Below, piece after piece: positions 1-7,876 of a stretch of 64,000 bases of DNA (positions are counted from its first letter, which is position 1; every line of letters starts with the position of its first letter). The notes beneath the pieces are model-generated. The model was not told the DNA's origin and made no database searches. It was given only the letters and a program-made list of their open reading frames with translations. The translations under genes and the position numbers were made by a program. This DNA is from Thermoplasmata archaeon (lineage in GTDB: Archaea; Thermoplasmatota; Thermoplasmata; Lutacidiplasmatales; UBA184). Location of the stretch: NCBI GenBank assembly GCA_021817245.1, contig JAKAVQ010000001.1, positions 148,265 to 212,264 of the forward strand, given 5' to 3'.

Positions 1-363
1 CGCGCCGTGGAAGATCCGTTGGAGCGCGGGCTCTGAGGCACGGGCCAGCATCCCCCCGACGAACGGCGAACCGCCGGTGTCGACGTCGGCGCCCGAGTCG
101 GGTCCGAGATAGACCCTTCGATCGAACTCGTCGAAGCCCTGGACCTTGGGGTCGCAGTTGATCGCCACGCACTCGAGATGCCGGATATGCTGGCGTGCGA
201 TCTCCCGTGCGATCCGGATCGCCCCGCCCCCGACCGCAGCGAGGACGAATCGCACGTCCTGTCCGAGCCGCAGAGGGGGGTCCCACTCCGCGCTTCCGGG
301 ATCGCTGTAGCCTAGGCTGGCGCTTCGGTCTCCTCGTGTCCGCTCGGCCTCGTAGGTCCCCAA
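1..363 (-). CDS. FtsZ/CetZ-like tubulin-superfamily GTPase, N-terminal part (runs off left edge)
   Basis: Only the N-terminal ~120 codons are in the window; the gene continues past base 1. The minus-strand reading gives a Rossmann-like opening FVLAAVGGGAIRIAREIA, then VAINCD and a glycine-rich stretch PDSGADVDTGGSPFVGG. The order and spacing match the T1 (GxGGxG), T2 (NTD) and T3 nucleotide-binding loops of FtsZ/CetZ proteins. The T1 loop is divergent (VGGGAI rather than GVGGGGxN), so this may be a non-canonical FtsZ-like paralogue. No ATG or GTG lies in frame between the upstream stop and the conserved core. The chosen TTG at 363 follows a purine-rich AAGGGGTGGGG and is uncertain. It lies about 40 bp downstream of the ribbon-helix-helix gene on the same strand, so the two are probably co-transcribed. 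Confidence 0.6.
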   Translation of the reverse strand, partial: MGTYEAERTRGDRSASLGYSDPGSAEWDPPLRLGQDVRFVLAAVGGGAIRIAREIARQHIRHLECVAINCDPKVQGFDEFDRRVYLGPDSGADVDTGGSPFVGGMLARASEPALQRIFHGA

Positions 364-403
364 ACCCCACCCCTTGGCTGCGGGCTCGACCGCTCCGTGG
401 ACG

Positions 404-904
404 TCACCGGCCGACGACCCCCTTCCTCTCGAGGTCCTTGCCGCTCTCTTGGAGGGCTCCGACCTGGGTCCGGGTCTCCACCGCCTCGCGCACCGTTGCC
501 CGAGCTCGTTGGACGAGCTCGTGGACCTTCAGCTCCATCTCGCCCCGACGGACCACTTCCGCGAGGGTGTCCCTCACGGGGCGGCCGTTGCCGATATGGC
601 GGCTGTAGGTCTCGAGGTCGGCGTACTCTTCCGGTCGCAGACGCACGGTGACTTCCACGAAGCCATCGGCGTCCACGGGGGGAGTCGGCGCGGTCGACAT
701 CGCGCGGGAGCGGAGGAACGCGTGCAGCGCCGCCCGCATGAGATCCGACCGGGTCGGGAACTCGCCGCTCGAAACGAACGAGTCGACCAGGCGAAGCTCG
801 CTGCGGTTGCACCGTAGGGCGATGCGCGCGTCCTCCCGCTCCTCCCGGAACTCCTCGGGCGCAGGAGCGCCTTCCTTTTTCCGGTGGGATGCGTTGTCGA
901 ACAC
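404..904 (-). CDS. Ribbon-helix-helix DNA-binding protein (CdrS/CdrL-like candidate)
   Basis: 166-residue protein starting at GTG. The central part has two candidate ribbon-helix-helix units. One is the segment ALRCNRSELRLVDSFVSSGEFPTRSDLMRAALHAFLR (about residues 29-65, quoted here in outline: beta strand, helix, S/T-R-S-D turn, helix). The second begins EVTVRLRPEEYADLETY around residue 84. The C-terminal third is charged and helical, suggesting dimerisation. In haloarchaea the RHH regulators CdrS and CdrL are encoded next to ftsZ2 and control cell division; the same arrangement with the FtsZ-like gene here supports, but does not prove, an analogous role. A TATA-like GTTTAAGTAG about 30 bp upstream implies a leaderless mRNA. 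Confidence 0.65.
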   Translation of the reverse strand: MFDNASHRKKEGAPAPEEFREEREDARIALRCNRSELRLVDSFVSSGEFPTRSDLMRAALHAFLRSRAMSTAPTPPVDADGFVEVTVRLRPEEYADLETYSRHIGNGRPVRDTLAEVVRRGEMELKVHELVQRARATVREAVETRTQVGALQESGKDLERKGVVGR

Positions 905-1028
905 AGCCGAGCATGGACATGGAAAGTTCCTCTACTTAAACGCGAGGCTGACTCGCTGACTATATTTCCGCAATGTTTCCCAACATCGGTTTTCTGACGT
1001 GTCGAACAGTCCCCCACAGCTGTCGAAC
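895..1028. repeat. Three TGTCGAAC octamers upstream of the RHH gene
   Basis: The octamer TGTCGAAC occurs at 895-902 (overlapping the RHH start), 1000-1007 and 1021-1028. The last two are 21 bp apart, two helical turns. Clustering in front of a DNA-binding protein gene suggests operators, possibly autoregulatory. This is inference. Confidence 0.4.
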
Positions 1029-1292
1029 GCAGAATCGATCGGCATGTCTAGGAGTATAACCACGCGCGACCGGGTGCCGGATGGGAGTTCGGGCCGGGGC
1101 CGCGCTCCCTTTCGTCGCCATCTCCCGCAAGAGGCCGAACTTGGGCTGTTCTGTGCAAGTAGGGTGGGGAGATCGCCGACCCGCCCTGGGCGGTCGACCC
1201 ACGCAGAAGGGCGGCTCGGCGACCGCACTTTGCCCAGTGGGGCGCCTCGAGGCGAGCGAGCTGGGAGCACGAGGGGCTCGGACGGCCCGACG
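905..1292. other. Intergenic region between RHH gene and pilin repeat
   Basis: Non-coding. It starts with a relatively AT-rich segment (about 930-1065) carrying the RHH promoter and TGTCGAAC repeats. It then turns GC-rich up to the left edge of the pilin repeat. No convincing gene seen in either strand. Confidence 0.5.
932..941 (-). promoter_or_regulatory. TATA box for the RHH/FtsZ-like transcript
   Basis: Minus-strand reading is GTTTAAGTAG, centred about 32 bp before the GTG at 904, the spacing expected for a leaderless archaeal gene. Confidence 0.45.
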
Positions 1293-1402
1293 CGCCCCAG
1301 GAACCGCGAGTTCAAGTACTACGTCCCGGGCTGATGCGCTTCTGTCAAGGCGACACGCGACCCGGGCCGCATCCGGCGCTCATCTAGCCCCGGCTATGGT
1401 CG

Positions 1403-1418
1403 TGCGCGATTATGCGCA
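1403..1418. promoter_or_regulatory. Inverted repeat upstream of pilin TATA box, copy 1
   Basis: TGCGC-6 nt-GCGCA lies just before the TATA-like GTGTATATC. An operator or activator site is possible. The same element occurs 1136 bp downstream in copy 2. Confidence 0.35.
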
Positions 1419-1423
1419 TTAGT

Positions 1424-1433
1424 GTGTATATCG
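1424..1433 (+). promoter_or_regulatory. TATA box of pilin gene copy 1
   Basis: TGTGTATATC in an otherwise GC-rich region, about 120 bp before the ATG. This predicts a leader of roughly 90 nt with a GGAGGA ribosome binding site near 1535-1540. Confidence 0.5.
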
Positions 1434-1549
1434 TTGATTGGCGAATGTGGCATCGTTGAACGCCGTCCATAGGGCCTCAGGCTTGAAATAGTAGGTCCCG
1501 GCCATACGGAGACCCGCGGGTCAATTGGGCCCTCGGAGGAAGAACGAGA

Positions 1550-2086
1550 ATGAACGTCTTGGGAAAGAGAGAGCGTAGCTGGCGAAAGGCGCGGAAGCGC
1601 GGGGTGTCACCGATCATCGCGACCATCTTGCTCGTCGCGATCACGGTCGTGTTGGCCGCCGTGTTGTACGTGCTGATCTCCGGACTCACGACCGGGCCAG
1701 GAAACGCCCCGCTGGGGTCCCACTTCGGGTGGGGAGCTCCGTCCAACACATCCGCGGGCACCGCCCTGACCTACACGGTCGGGATCGCCTCGGCCAGTGG
1801 GGTTAGCGTCTCGAACCTGAACCTGGGTCTCCACAGCCCCGGTGGGAACTCCCTCGCGCTGGCGACGTACGTCTCGACGATCGTGCTCGTGAACGCCCAG
1901 GGAAGCACGATCGCGACTTACTCCACCTCGAACGGAGCAGGCACGGCCGCGACGGGCTTCAACGGCGTGCTGTCGGCGGGCATGAGCATCCAGATCACGG
2001 CCGCGACGGGTCTCTTCGGCGACTCGCTGGTCGGGATCGGGGTCGGCTCGTACTCGGGCACGGTGACGTCGAGCGCGTTCCCGTAA
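1550..2086 (+). CDS. Type IV pilin-like protein, copy 1
   Basis: 178 residues. The N-terminus is a class III (prepilin peptidase) signal: basic residues followed by KRGVSPIIATILLVAITVVL, a hydrophobic helix that forms the pilus core after cleavage at the G-V or nearby position. The rest is a Gly/Ser/Thr/Ala-rich extracellular domain with few charges. A strong Shine-Dalgarno GGAGGA precedes the ATG, so unlike many genes here it has a leader. The protein is identical to that at 2686-3222. Members of this archaeal pilin family form adhesion pili; an archaellin identity cannot be excluded, but no archaellum assembly genes are in the window. Confidence 0.85.
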   Translation: MNVLGKRERSWRKARKRGVSPIIATILLVAITVVLAAVLYVLISGLTTGPGNAPLGSHFGWGAPSNTSAGTALTYTVGIASASGVSVSNLNLGLHSPGGNSLALATYVSTIVLVNAQGSTIATYSTSNGAGTAATGFNGVLSAGMSIQITAATGLFGDSLVGIGVGSYSGTVTSSAFP

Positions 2087-2428
2087 AGGGTCACCCCGAG
2101 TCACGGCAGCCCCCGAAGGGGCGACCAAACCATTTCCTGCTTCTTTACTTCAGGACTCCTCCGGGCATCCCGCGACGGGGGGCACGGGCAGCCTATTCTT
2201 CTGTCCGGCCCGTGCCCCAAACCAACCACGGCCTCGTCATGGGGAGACCTGAGACTCGATGCTTGTTCCGACGAGCGCTCCTGCAGTGGTCGGCCCGCTT
2301 GGTGTTCCCTTCGGCGGAGCACGCACCTGCGAGTCTCTAGACACTGGGTTGTTTGATCCCTTACTACCTAGCCGGTCCCCTGCGCTGTACGATGTGCTGC
2401 GCGCCGCAACTGGTCCCGCAAACCTGCC
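2087..2428. other. Spacer between the pilin repeats
   Basis: 342 bp of non-coding DNA holding the copy 1 3' hairpin. No gene or promoter recognised in the remainder. Confidence 0.5.
2109..2138 (+). terminator. Hairpin plus CCAAACCATTTCCT element after pilin copy 1
   Basis: GCCCC-CGAA-GGGGC hairpin (2109-2122) followed by CCAAACCATTTCCT (2125-2138) and a pyrimidine-rich run. The same 14-mer follows a different hairpin after copy 2, so it is probably a functional 3' end or termination element. Confidence 0.45.
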
Positions 2429-3221
2429 CGCCCCAGGAACCGTAAGTTCAAGTACTACGTCCCGGGCTGATGCGCTTCTGTCAAGGCGACACGCGACCCG
2501 GGCCGCATCCGGCGCTCATCTAGCCCCGGCTATGGTCGTGCGCGATTATGCGCATTAGTGTGTATATCGTTGATTGGCGAATGTGGCATCGTTGAACGCC
2601 GTCCATAGGGCCTCAGGCTTGAAATAGTAGGTCCCGGCCATACGGAGACCCGCGGGTCAATTGGGCCCTCGGAGGAAGAACGAGAATGAACGTCTTGGGA
2701 AAGAGAGAGCGTAGCTGGCGAAAGGCGCGGAAGCGCGGGGTGTCACCGATCATCGCGACCATCTTGCTCGTCGCGATCACGGTCGTGTTGGCCGCCGTGT
2801 TGTACGTGCTGATCTCCGGACTCACGACCGGGCCAGGAAACGCCCCGCTGGGGTCCCACTTCGGGTGGGGAGCTCCGTCCAACACATCCGCGGGCACCGC
2901 CCTGACCTACACGGTCGGGATCGCCTCGGCCAGTGGGGTTAGCGTCTCGAACCTGAACCTGGGTCTCCACAGCCCCGGTGGGAACTCCCTCGCGCTGGCG
3001 ACGTACGTCTCGACGATCGTGCTCGTGAACGCCCAGGGAAGCACGATCGCGACTTACTCCACCTCGAACGGAGCAGGCACGGCCGCGACGGGCTTCAACG
3101 GCGTGCTGTCGGCGGGCATGAGCATCCAGATCACGGCCGCGACGGGTCTCTTCGGCGACTCGCTGGTCGGGATCGGGGTCGGCTCGTACTCGGGCACGGT
3201 GACGTCGAGCGCGTTCCCGTA
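2429..3221 (+). repeat. 793-bp direct repeat, copy 2 (pilin promoter plus ORF)
   Basis: Second copy of the unit described at 1293-2085, same orientation. The junctions lie in unrelated flanking sequence on both sides. Confidence 0.9.
2560..2569 (+). promoter_or_regulatory. TATA box of pilin gene copy 2
   Basis: TGTGTATATC identical to copy 1, with the TGCGC/GCGCA inverted repeat upstream at 2539-2554. Confidence 0.5.
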
Positions 3222-3222
3222 G
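2686..3222 (+). CDS. Type IV pilin-like protein, copy 2
   Basis: 178-residue protein identical to the product of 1550-2086, with identical DNA including synonymous sites and the GGAGGA ribosome binding site. Class III signal peptide and N-terminal hydrophobic helix as in copy 1. The stop codon differs (TAG instead of TAA) because the repeat ends inside it. Having two identical expressed copies may raise subunit dosage, or it may be a recent amplification on the way to divergence. Confidence 0.85.
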   Translation: MNVLGKRERSWRKARKRGVSPIIATILLVAITVVLAAVLYVLISGLTTGPGNAPLGSHFGWGAPSNTSAGTALTYTVGIASASGVSVSNLNLGLHSPGGNSLALATYVSTIVLVNAQGSTIATYSTSNGAGTAATGFNGVLSAGMSIQITAATGLFGDSLVGIGVGSYSGTVTSSAFP

Positions 3223-3524
3223 GGAAGCTCCGGCGACCGGGGCTGGCCCTCCCGTGAAAGCGGGAAGGGTAGCGCCAAACCATTTCCTTCCGCTCCCCTT
3301 CATGTCTCGGGCGTAGACAGTTGCGCTCCAGCCACGAGTTTCGGTGAGTGGCCCTAACACCCGCTCGAGGCAGATCGGTGCGCCCTACCGACCGAGCGTG
3401 GGCCTGCTACCCCCGAGAACTCACTCTGTGCTCGAGCGAGGGTACCCGCGGAACGATAACGTCTAAATAGCGGGGTCCCGCCTCTAAATCGACGAGGACC
3501 GCAGCGCCCTCGGGTCGACTAAGA
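3223..3524. other. Intergenic region before the PKD pilin-like gene
   Basis: 302 bp. Holds the copy 2 3' hairpin and two TATA-like boxes, TCTAAATAG (near 3462) and CTCTAAATC (near 3482), for the downstream gene. No ORF of note. Confidence 0.5.
3247..3288 (+). terminator. Hairpin plus CCAAACCATTTCCT element after pilin copy 2
   Basis: CCCTCCCGTGAAAGCGGGAAGGG can fold into a hairpin (3247-3269). The 14-mer CCAAACCATTTCCT follows at 3275-3288, as after copy 1. Confidence 0.45.
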
Positions 3525-5237
3525 ATGGTGATTGGAAAGGCGCGAACCCGCGGTGGCGATCGAAGCGGGCTCGAGCCAGCTTTTCGGGGCCGGCGATGGA
3601 ACAGGAAGCGGAGGGGTGTGTCGGACGTCGTGGCCACGATCCTCCTGCTTGCCCTCACGGTCACCCTCTTCTCTGCAATTTTCGCGTTCGTAACCTCGTT
3701 CCCCCCACCGCCGGCCCAGAACACCCAACAGTTCCAGGCGAATCTGGTGCTGACGTCCAACGGTACGTGGATCACGGGCGTCAACATCACGCACCTCGCG
3801 GGCGCGCCGGTTCCGAGCAACGCCCTCATTTACTTCAAGTCGTCCCGAAATCCCGGGCGGTGCCCGTTCATCGCCCCCGCCTCCGTGAGTCAGGGAATCG
3901 GTAGCTCGGTGTGGAGCCTCGGCCAGACCTGGAGTCTTCCGTTCAACACGTTCTGTAAGACCTCCTCTTGGGATCCGGTTCCGGACAACATCACCGTCTA
4001 CGTCGTCAGCCAGGCGAACCTGATCTTTAGCGTGGTCTTGCCGGGACAGCAGCTCATCACTTCGCCCGCGGTGACGTCCACTTGGGTGTCGCCGAATCCG
4101 GTGGCGGTCGCGAGGAGCTTCACCGTGTACGCGACGATCACCGGCGCGGTGAATCCGGACTCGGTCTACGTGAACCTCGCGAGTCTCGGGATTCCGGGCC
4201 TCTCCACCCCTCAACCCATGACGCTCTCGGAGGGGCAGTGGACCTACGCCGTCAGCTCCGGGGCCCCGAAGGCCGGGTCCTACACGGGCCTTATCAATCT
4301 CACCGGTGCCGCGGGCCAGACGGATGTGGCTACCGTGACCATCTCGGTGACGAGCTCGGGTAGTTCCTTCTTCGTGAGCGTAGCCGCGAACCCGACGTCC
4401 GGTACGGCACCCCTAACCGTCACGTTCGTCACCTCCCAGAACGGCGGGACTCCGCCGTTCAACTACTCGTGGTCCTTCGGGGACGGGTCCGGTGCGTACA
4501 CCATGAACCCCACCCACACCTACAGCACGGTCGGAACGTACCTCGCCGGCTTGGTCGTGACGGATAAGAACGGGAACATCTCGTCCGCCTCCGTTTCGAT
4601 CACGGTGAACCCCTCCACCCCCACGTGCTCGGGCGAGACTGTGGCGGCAAACCGAAGCCAGACGTACTCCTGCTCACTGAACCCGAGCCAGTACATGGTG
4701 TTCACCTTCACGGTGAGCCCGCCTCAGTGGTCCAACTCCAACTACGTCAACCTCTACGAGGTCGACAGCACGACAAGCGGATCCCAGCCAGTCTTCAGAA
4801 TGGGTACGGGCCTAGGGGGGACCCCTAGCTACTCTTCGGCGTCGTTGCAAGGTAGCGGGCCGAATGCCTACATTCCGATCCCCTTGAGCAATCCGAACGC
4901 CAATGTCTTCGGAGGCTCGGGAACGTACTGGGTCGTGATCCAGACGGGCGCCGGCGACACCGGCGGCTTCTGTTTCAAGTGGACCCTCTCTGGCTCGCAG
5001 CAGCCGAATGGAGGGCCTACGTGTTCGGCTCCCTTCATCGGCGTGCGCGGGTCCGGTGGTAGCGTGAGCTCGAGCGTTTCGTCAAAGGTCCCGTTTGCAT
5101 CGACGATCGGCGCGGCAGCCCTCCCTCCGGCCGGTCCGTCATGGACCCCGAGCCCGGTGCTGCAGGCACCGAGATCGGTGGAGCACGGCCGGCAGATCCC
5201 GTACTTCCCCCCACGTCTCGAGTCACGAGCGGCATAG
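3525..5237 (+). CDS. Large pilin-like secreted protein with PKD domain
   Basis: 570 residues. A basic N-terminus (residues 1-30) leads into RRGVSDVVATILLLALTVTL, a class III prepilin-type signal and hydrophobic helix (about residues 30-55). A beta-rich extracellular region follows. Around residues 285-365 is a PKD domain with the hallmark SWSFGDGSG and NPTHTYSTVGTYLAGLVVTD. A Cys-containing region (CSGETV, YSCSLN) and a Ser/Pro-rich tail follow. No C-terminal membrane anchor is visible. It lies downstream of the pilin pair in the same direction, so it may be a minor pilin or tip adhesin. Two TATA-like boxes lie upstream. Confidence 0.8.
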   Translation: MVIGKARTRGGDRSGLEPAFRGRRWNRKRRGVSDVVATILLLALTVTLFSAIFAFVTSFPPPPAQNTQQFQANLVLTSNGTWITGVNITHLAGAPVPSNALIYFKSSRNPGRCPFIAPASVSQGIGSSVWSLGQTWSLPFNTFCKTSSWDPVPDNITVYVVSQANLIFSVVLPGQQLITSPAVTSTWVSPNPVAVARSFTVYATITGAVNPDSVYVNLASLGIPGLSTPQPMTLSEGQWTYAVSSGAPKAGSYTGLINLTGAAGQTDVATVTISVTSSGSSFFVSVAANPTSGTAPLTVTFVTSQNGGTPPFNYSWSFGDGSGAYTMNPTHTYSTVGTYLAGLVVTDKNGNISSASVSITVNPSTPTCSGETVAANRSQTYSCSLNPSQYMVFTFTVSPPQWSNSNYVNLYEVDSTTSGSQPVFRMGTGLGGTPSYSSASLQGSGPNAYIPIPLSNPNANVFGGSGTYWVVIQTGAGDTGGFCFKWTLSGSQQPNGGPTCSAPFIGVRGSGGSVSSSVSSKVPFASTIGAAALPPAGPSWTPSPVLQAPRSVEHGRQIPYFPPRLESRAA

Positions 5238-5424
5238 AAGCACTCTCAATGGGGGAGAGCGCGTCGGGGACGCTTTCCGGTGGGCCGCAAGCAGTCGTGC
5301 ATCGAGTACTATCGCGATCGGTGGAAGGGAATCTTACCCGGTGGGCGACCACGAAGTGGCGCCCTGGCCGCCCTGCCGGATCGATCCTCGAACCGTCGAC
5401 TCCAGGAAGATTGACGTGAAGTGA

Positions 5425-6498
5425 TCACGCGGGGGTCGTGAGGGTGGCGCCGCACTTCCAGCAGGTGGTCTCGTTCTCGTAAACCACGGCCGTGCAGCTG
5501 GGACAGGTCCTCTCCTTCACCGAGGGAAGTGGCGCGGATGGAGCGCCGGCGGACTTGGAGAGCGGCGGCGGGGCCGGGGCGACGGAGGTGTCGGTACCGC
5601 CCGGTCCGCTCGCGGAAGGAACGGGGCCGGCCGCGCGGGCTGCGGCGTCCTTCCGCCGCTGCTCGCGGTTCTTGAAGAGCAGGTAGAGAAGCAGGATGAA
5701 GTAATACGGAGCCCCCAGGAAGAGGAAGTCGTCGAAGTACAGGGTCGGAAGGATCGATCCGTACGTGGTCCAGTAGCCGCCCACGACCGGCCCCTCGAGG
5801 GCGTTGTACGTGGGATCGCCGACCAGGTTCTGGTAGAAGGGTCGGTGGGTCGTGCTGTTGCTGGTGTACACCCCCATCTGCCAGTCCCAGATCCCGTCGG
5901 ACGGGATGGTGTGATGGAAGGTCACGGTGAGCGGGGTCGCGTTCAGGGGCTGGTGGAACGTGTAGTTCAGGAGGATGAACGGGTAGCCGGCACTGCACCA
6001 GCTCGGTGGGGAGGTCCCGCTCGTTGCCCCGGGACATGTGCTGATGTACAGATTGAGCCAGAGCGGCGTGGAGTTGTTCCCGCTCGGTATTCCCGCACGG
6101 TAGAGGGTCACGGTCCAAGTGAAGTTGGTCGAGGTGTCGCCCGTGTACGGCGAGACGCTCGCGTTCTGCAAGAGGGAGGTTCCGCCGGTGCCGGGGATCG
6201 TGGCCAGCGAATCGGCCGGCGAGATCGGGGTACGGATATCCTGCGTGATCACGAGCGAGGAGATGGGGGCAACGACGAGGATGACGACGAGGCCCGAGAG
6301 CGCAAGGTACCGGGGGCGCTTCAGCCCGGCCCAGATCGGCAGCGCGAGGCCGAACAGGAGGAACGCCGGGATGGCAATGATCGCTTCGACGTAGACGTAC
6401 ACTGCGAAGACGACCAGGATCGTGACGGCGATCAGGAGAACTTTTCCGAGAGGCTTCTGGACGAAATCCCTAAAGCCACGGGTCATCTGTTGCTGCAC
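5425..6498 (-). CDS. Membrane protein with extracellular domain and C-terminal zinc ribbon
   Basis: 357 residues. Two or three N-terminal membrane helices (about 18-88) are followed by an extracellular domain of about 170 residues rich in N-x-S/T. A further helix (APYYFILLLYLLF, near 268) leads to a basic, Pro/Ala-rich cytoplasmic linker and a C-terminal zinc ribbon CPSCTAVVYENETTCWKCG. No enzyme motif is seen. The plan (outside domain, helix, cytoplasmic zinc ribbon) recurs in the protein at 15979-19323. A sensory or scaffold role is a guess. The palindromic CTTATAAG 27 bp upstream gives a leaderless transcript. Confidence 0.75.
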   Translation of the reverse strand: MQQQMTRGFRDFVQKPLGKVLLIAVTILVVFAVYVYVEAIIAIPAFLLFGLALPIWAGLKRPRYLALSGLVVILVVAPISSLVITQDIRTPISPADSLATIPGTGGTSLLQNASVSPYTGDTSTNFTWTVTLYRAGIPSGNNSTPLWLNLYISTCPGATSGTSPPSWCSAGYPFILLNYTFHQPLNATPLTVTFHHTIPSDGIWDWQMGVYTSNSTTHRPFYQNLVGDPTYNALEGPVVGGYWTTYGSILPTLYFDDFLFLGAPYYFILLLYLLFKNREQRRKDAAARAAGPVPSASGPGGTDTSVAPAPPPLSKSAGAPSAPLPSVKERTCPSCTAVVYENETTCWKCGATLTTPA

Positions 6499-6524
6499 GG
6501 AACGGGAGGGCAGACTTTCCTCCC

Positions 6525-6532
6525 CTTATAAG
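6525..6532 (-). promoter_or_regulatory. Palindromic TATA box CTTATAAG
   Basis: 27 bp before the ATG at 6498, so placed for the minus-strand zinc-ribbon gene. It is only 3 bp before the plus-strand ATG of apgM, so it cannot be that gene's TATA box. Confidence 0.5.
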
Positions 6533-6535
6533 TAA

Positions 6536-7876
6536 ATGGCAACGGTTGACCGGCCCGGGGCGACGAAGGGCCGCGTCTACGCCCTGATCGTCCTGGACGG
6601 CCTGGGAGATCGCCCGCACCCCGACACGGGCGGGCAGAGCCCGGTCGAGGCCGCGACCACGCCCCATCTCGACCGCCTGTCGGGACTCGGTCGGCGCGGC
6701 AGTGTAATGGTCGTGGGCGCGGGGATAGCCCCGGAGTCGGACGCCGGAGTCTTCGCGCTACTGGGCTACGACCCGGTCCACGATTCCCCGGGGCGGGGCG
6801 TGCTCGAGGCGCTGGGCGTCGAGGTCCCCCTGGCAACGGGCGACGTCGCGCTCCGTCTCAACTTTGCCACGGCCGAGGGTGACGGGACAATCCTCGATGC
6901 CCGGGTCGGCCGCTCGCTCTCCACGGCAGAGGCGAGAGACCTTGCCCGCGGAGTCACCGAGGCCGACCTGCTGGCGGGGCTCGGAATCCGGGCCGAGGTT
7001 CGTGCGACGGTCGGGCACCGGGGGGTACTCTGGCTCCACCCGGTGTCGGGCGGCCCCCTCTCGCCGAACATCTCGAACGCCGACCCGTTCTACGAGAAGG
7101 TGGGCGGAATGGGCCAAGCCCGGCGCCCCGAACATCCCCGGATCCTCCGGGTCGAACCGCTCGACGGCACCGGCGAGGCCCAGCGCACGGCCGATGCCGT
7201 GAACCTCCTGGTTGAGCGCGCCGGAGGGGTGCTCGCCGGGCACCGGGTCAACGCCCGTCGCGCCATGGGCGGCAAGAAGATCGGCAACGCGCTGCTCGTC
7301 CGGAACGCGGGAGGCCTGCCCACTCCCCCGCCGCGACCGTTCTCCGAGCGGCACGGCCTCTCGGGGGCCGCGCTCACGGAGATGCCGGTGGAGCGGGGGA
7401 TCGCCCGCATCCTCGGGCTCGCCGACGAGTACGTCGGTCCGATGGGGGCCGACCGAGAGACCGGATACCGGGAGCGGGCACGGCGGACTCGCGAGCTCGT
7501 CGAGCGCCACGAGTTCGTCTACGTGCATCTCAAGGGCCCCGACGAGCCCGGGCACGATGGCGATGCCGTGCGCAAGCGCGAGATCGTCGAGTCGATCGAC
7601 CGATCGTTCTTCGGCCCGTTCCTCGAGGGACTTGACCTCGGAAGGGTGCGGGTCGCGGTGACGGCCGACCACGCAACGCCTGCGGTGCTGAAGGGTCATT
7701 CCGACGACCCGGTCCCGCTGGTCATCGCGGGCGCCGGGGTCTGGCCGGAGCCGCCCGGCGCTGCCGTCAAGTTCGGGGAGCGGTCTTCCGCGGCCGGGGC
7801 GCTCGGCCTTCGTCGAGGCTCCGAGGTCCTCGAGCTGCTCATCCACACTCCGGCCCTTGGCGCCCCGACCGCATGA
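6536..7876 (+). CDS. apgM: 2,3-bisphosphoglycerate-independent phosphoglycerate mutase, archaeal type
   Basis: 446 residues. Interconverts 3- and 2-phosphoglycerate in the cytoplasm. It belongs to the alkaline-phosphatase superfamily. The metal-binding strand VLDGLGDRP lies near the N-terminus, ESDAGVFALLGYDP follows, GGPLSPNISNADPF is in the middle, and VTADHATPAVLKGHSDDPVPL is near the C-terminus with the Asp/His metal ligands. Length fits the archaeal ApgM family (about 400-450). It is the first gene of a run with trm5 and ppsA. The next gene starts within its stop codon region (ATGA overlap). Confidence 0.9.
   Translation: MATVDRPGATKGRVYALIVLDGLGDRPHPDTGGQSPVEAATTPHLDRLSGLGRRGSVMVVGAGIAPESDAGVFALLGYDPVHDSPGRGVLEALGVEVPLATGDVALRLNFATAEGDGTILDARVGRSLSTAEARDLARGVTEADLLAGLGIRAEVRATVGHRGVLWLHPVSGGPLSPNISNADPFYEKVGGMGQARRPEHPRILRVEPLDGTGEAQRTADAVNLLVERAGGVLAGHRVNARRAMGGKKIGNALLVRNAGGLPTPPPRPFSERHGLSGAALTEMPVERGIARILGLADEYVGPMGADRETGYRERARRTRELVERHEFVYVHLKGPDEPGHDGDAVRKREIVESIDRSFFGPFLEGLDLGRVRVAVTADHATPAVLKGHSDDPVPLVIAGAGVWPEPPGAAVKFGERSSAAGALGLRRGSEVLELLIHTPALGAPTA

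Larger units (their letters stand above)
1293..2085 (+). repeat. 793-bp direct repeat, copy 1 (pilin promoter plus ORF)
   Basis: Offset exactly 1136 bp from copy 2. By eye the copies differ only at 1307-1308 (CG versus TA). Identity covers about 255 bp upstream, the complete pilin ORF and the first two bases of its stop codon, then ends abruptly. Confidence 0.9.

Noticed and set aside
1477..1761. Minus-strand open frame of 94 codons repeated exactly at 2613-2897
   Set aside because: Shadow of the duplicated pilin ORF; its duplication follows from the repeat.
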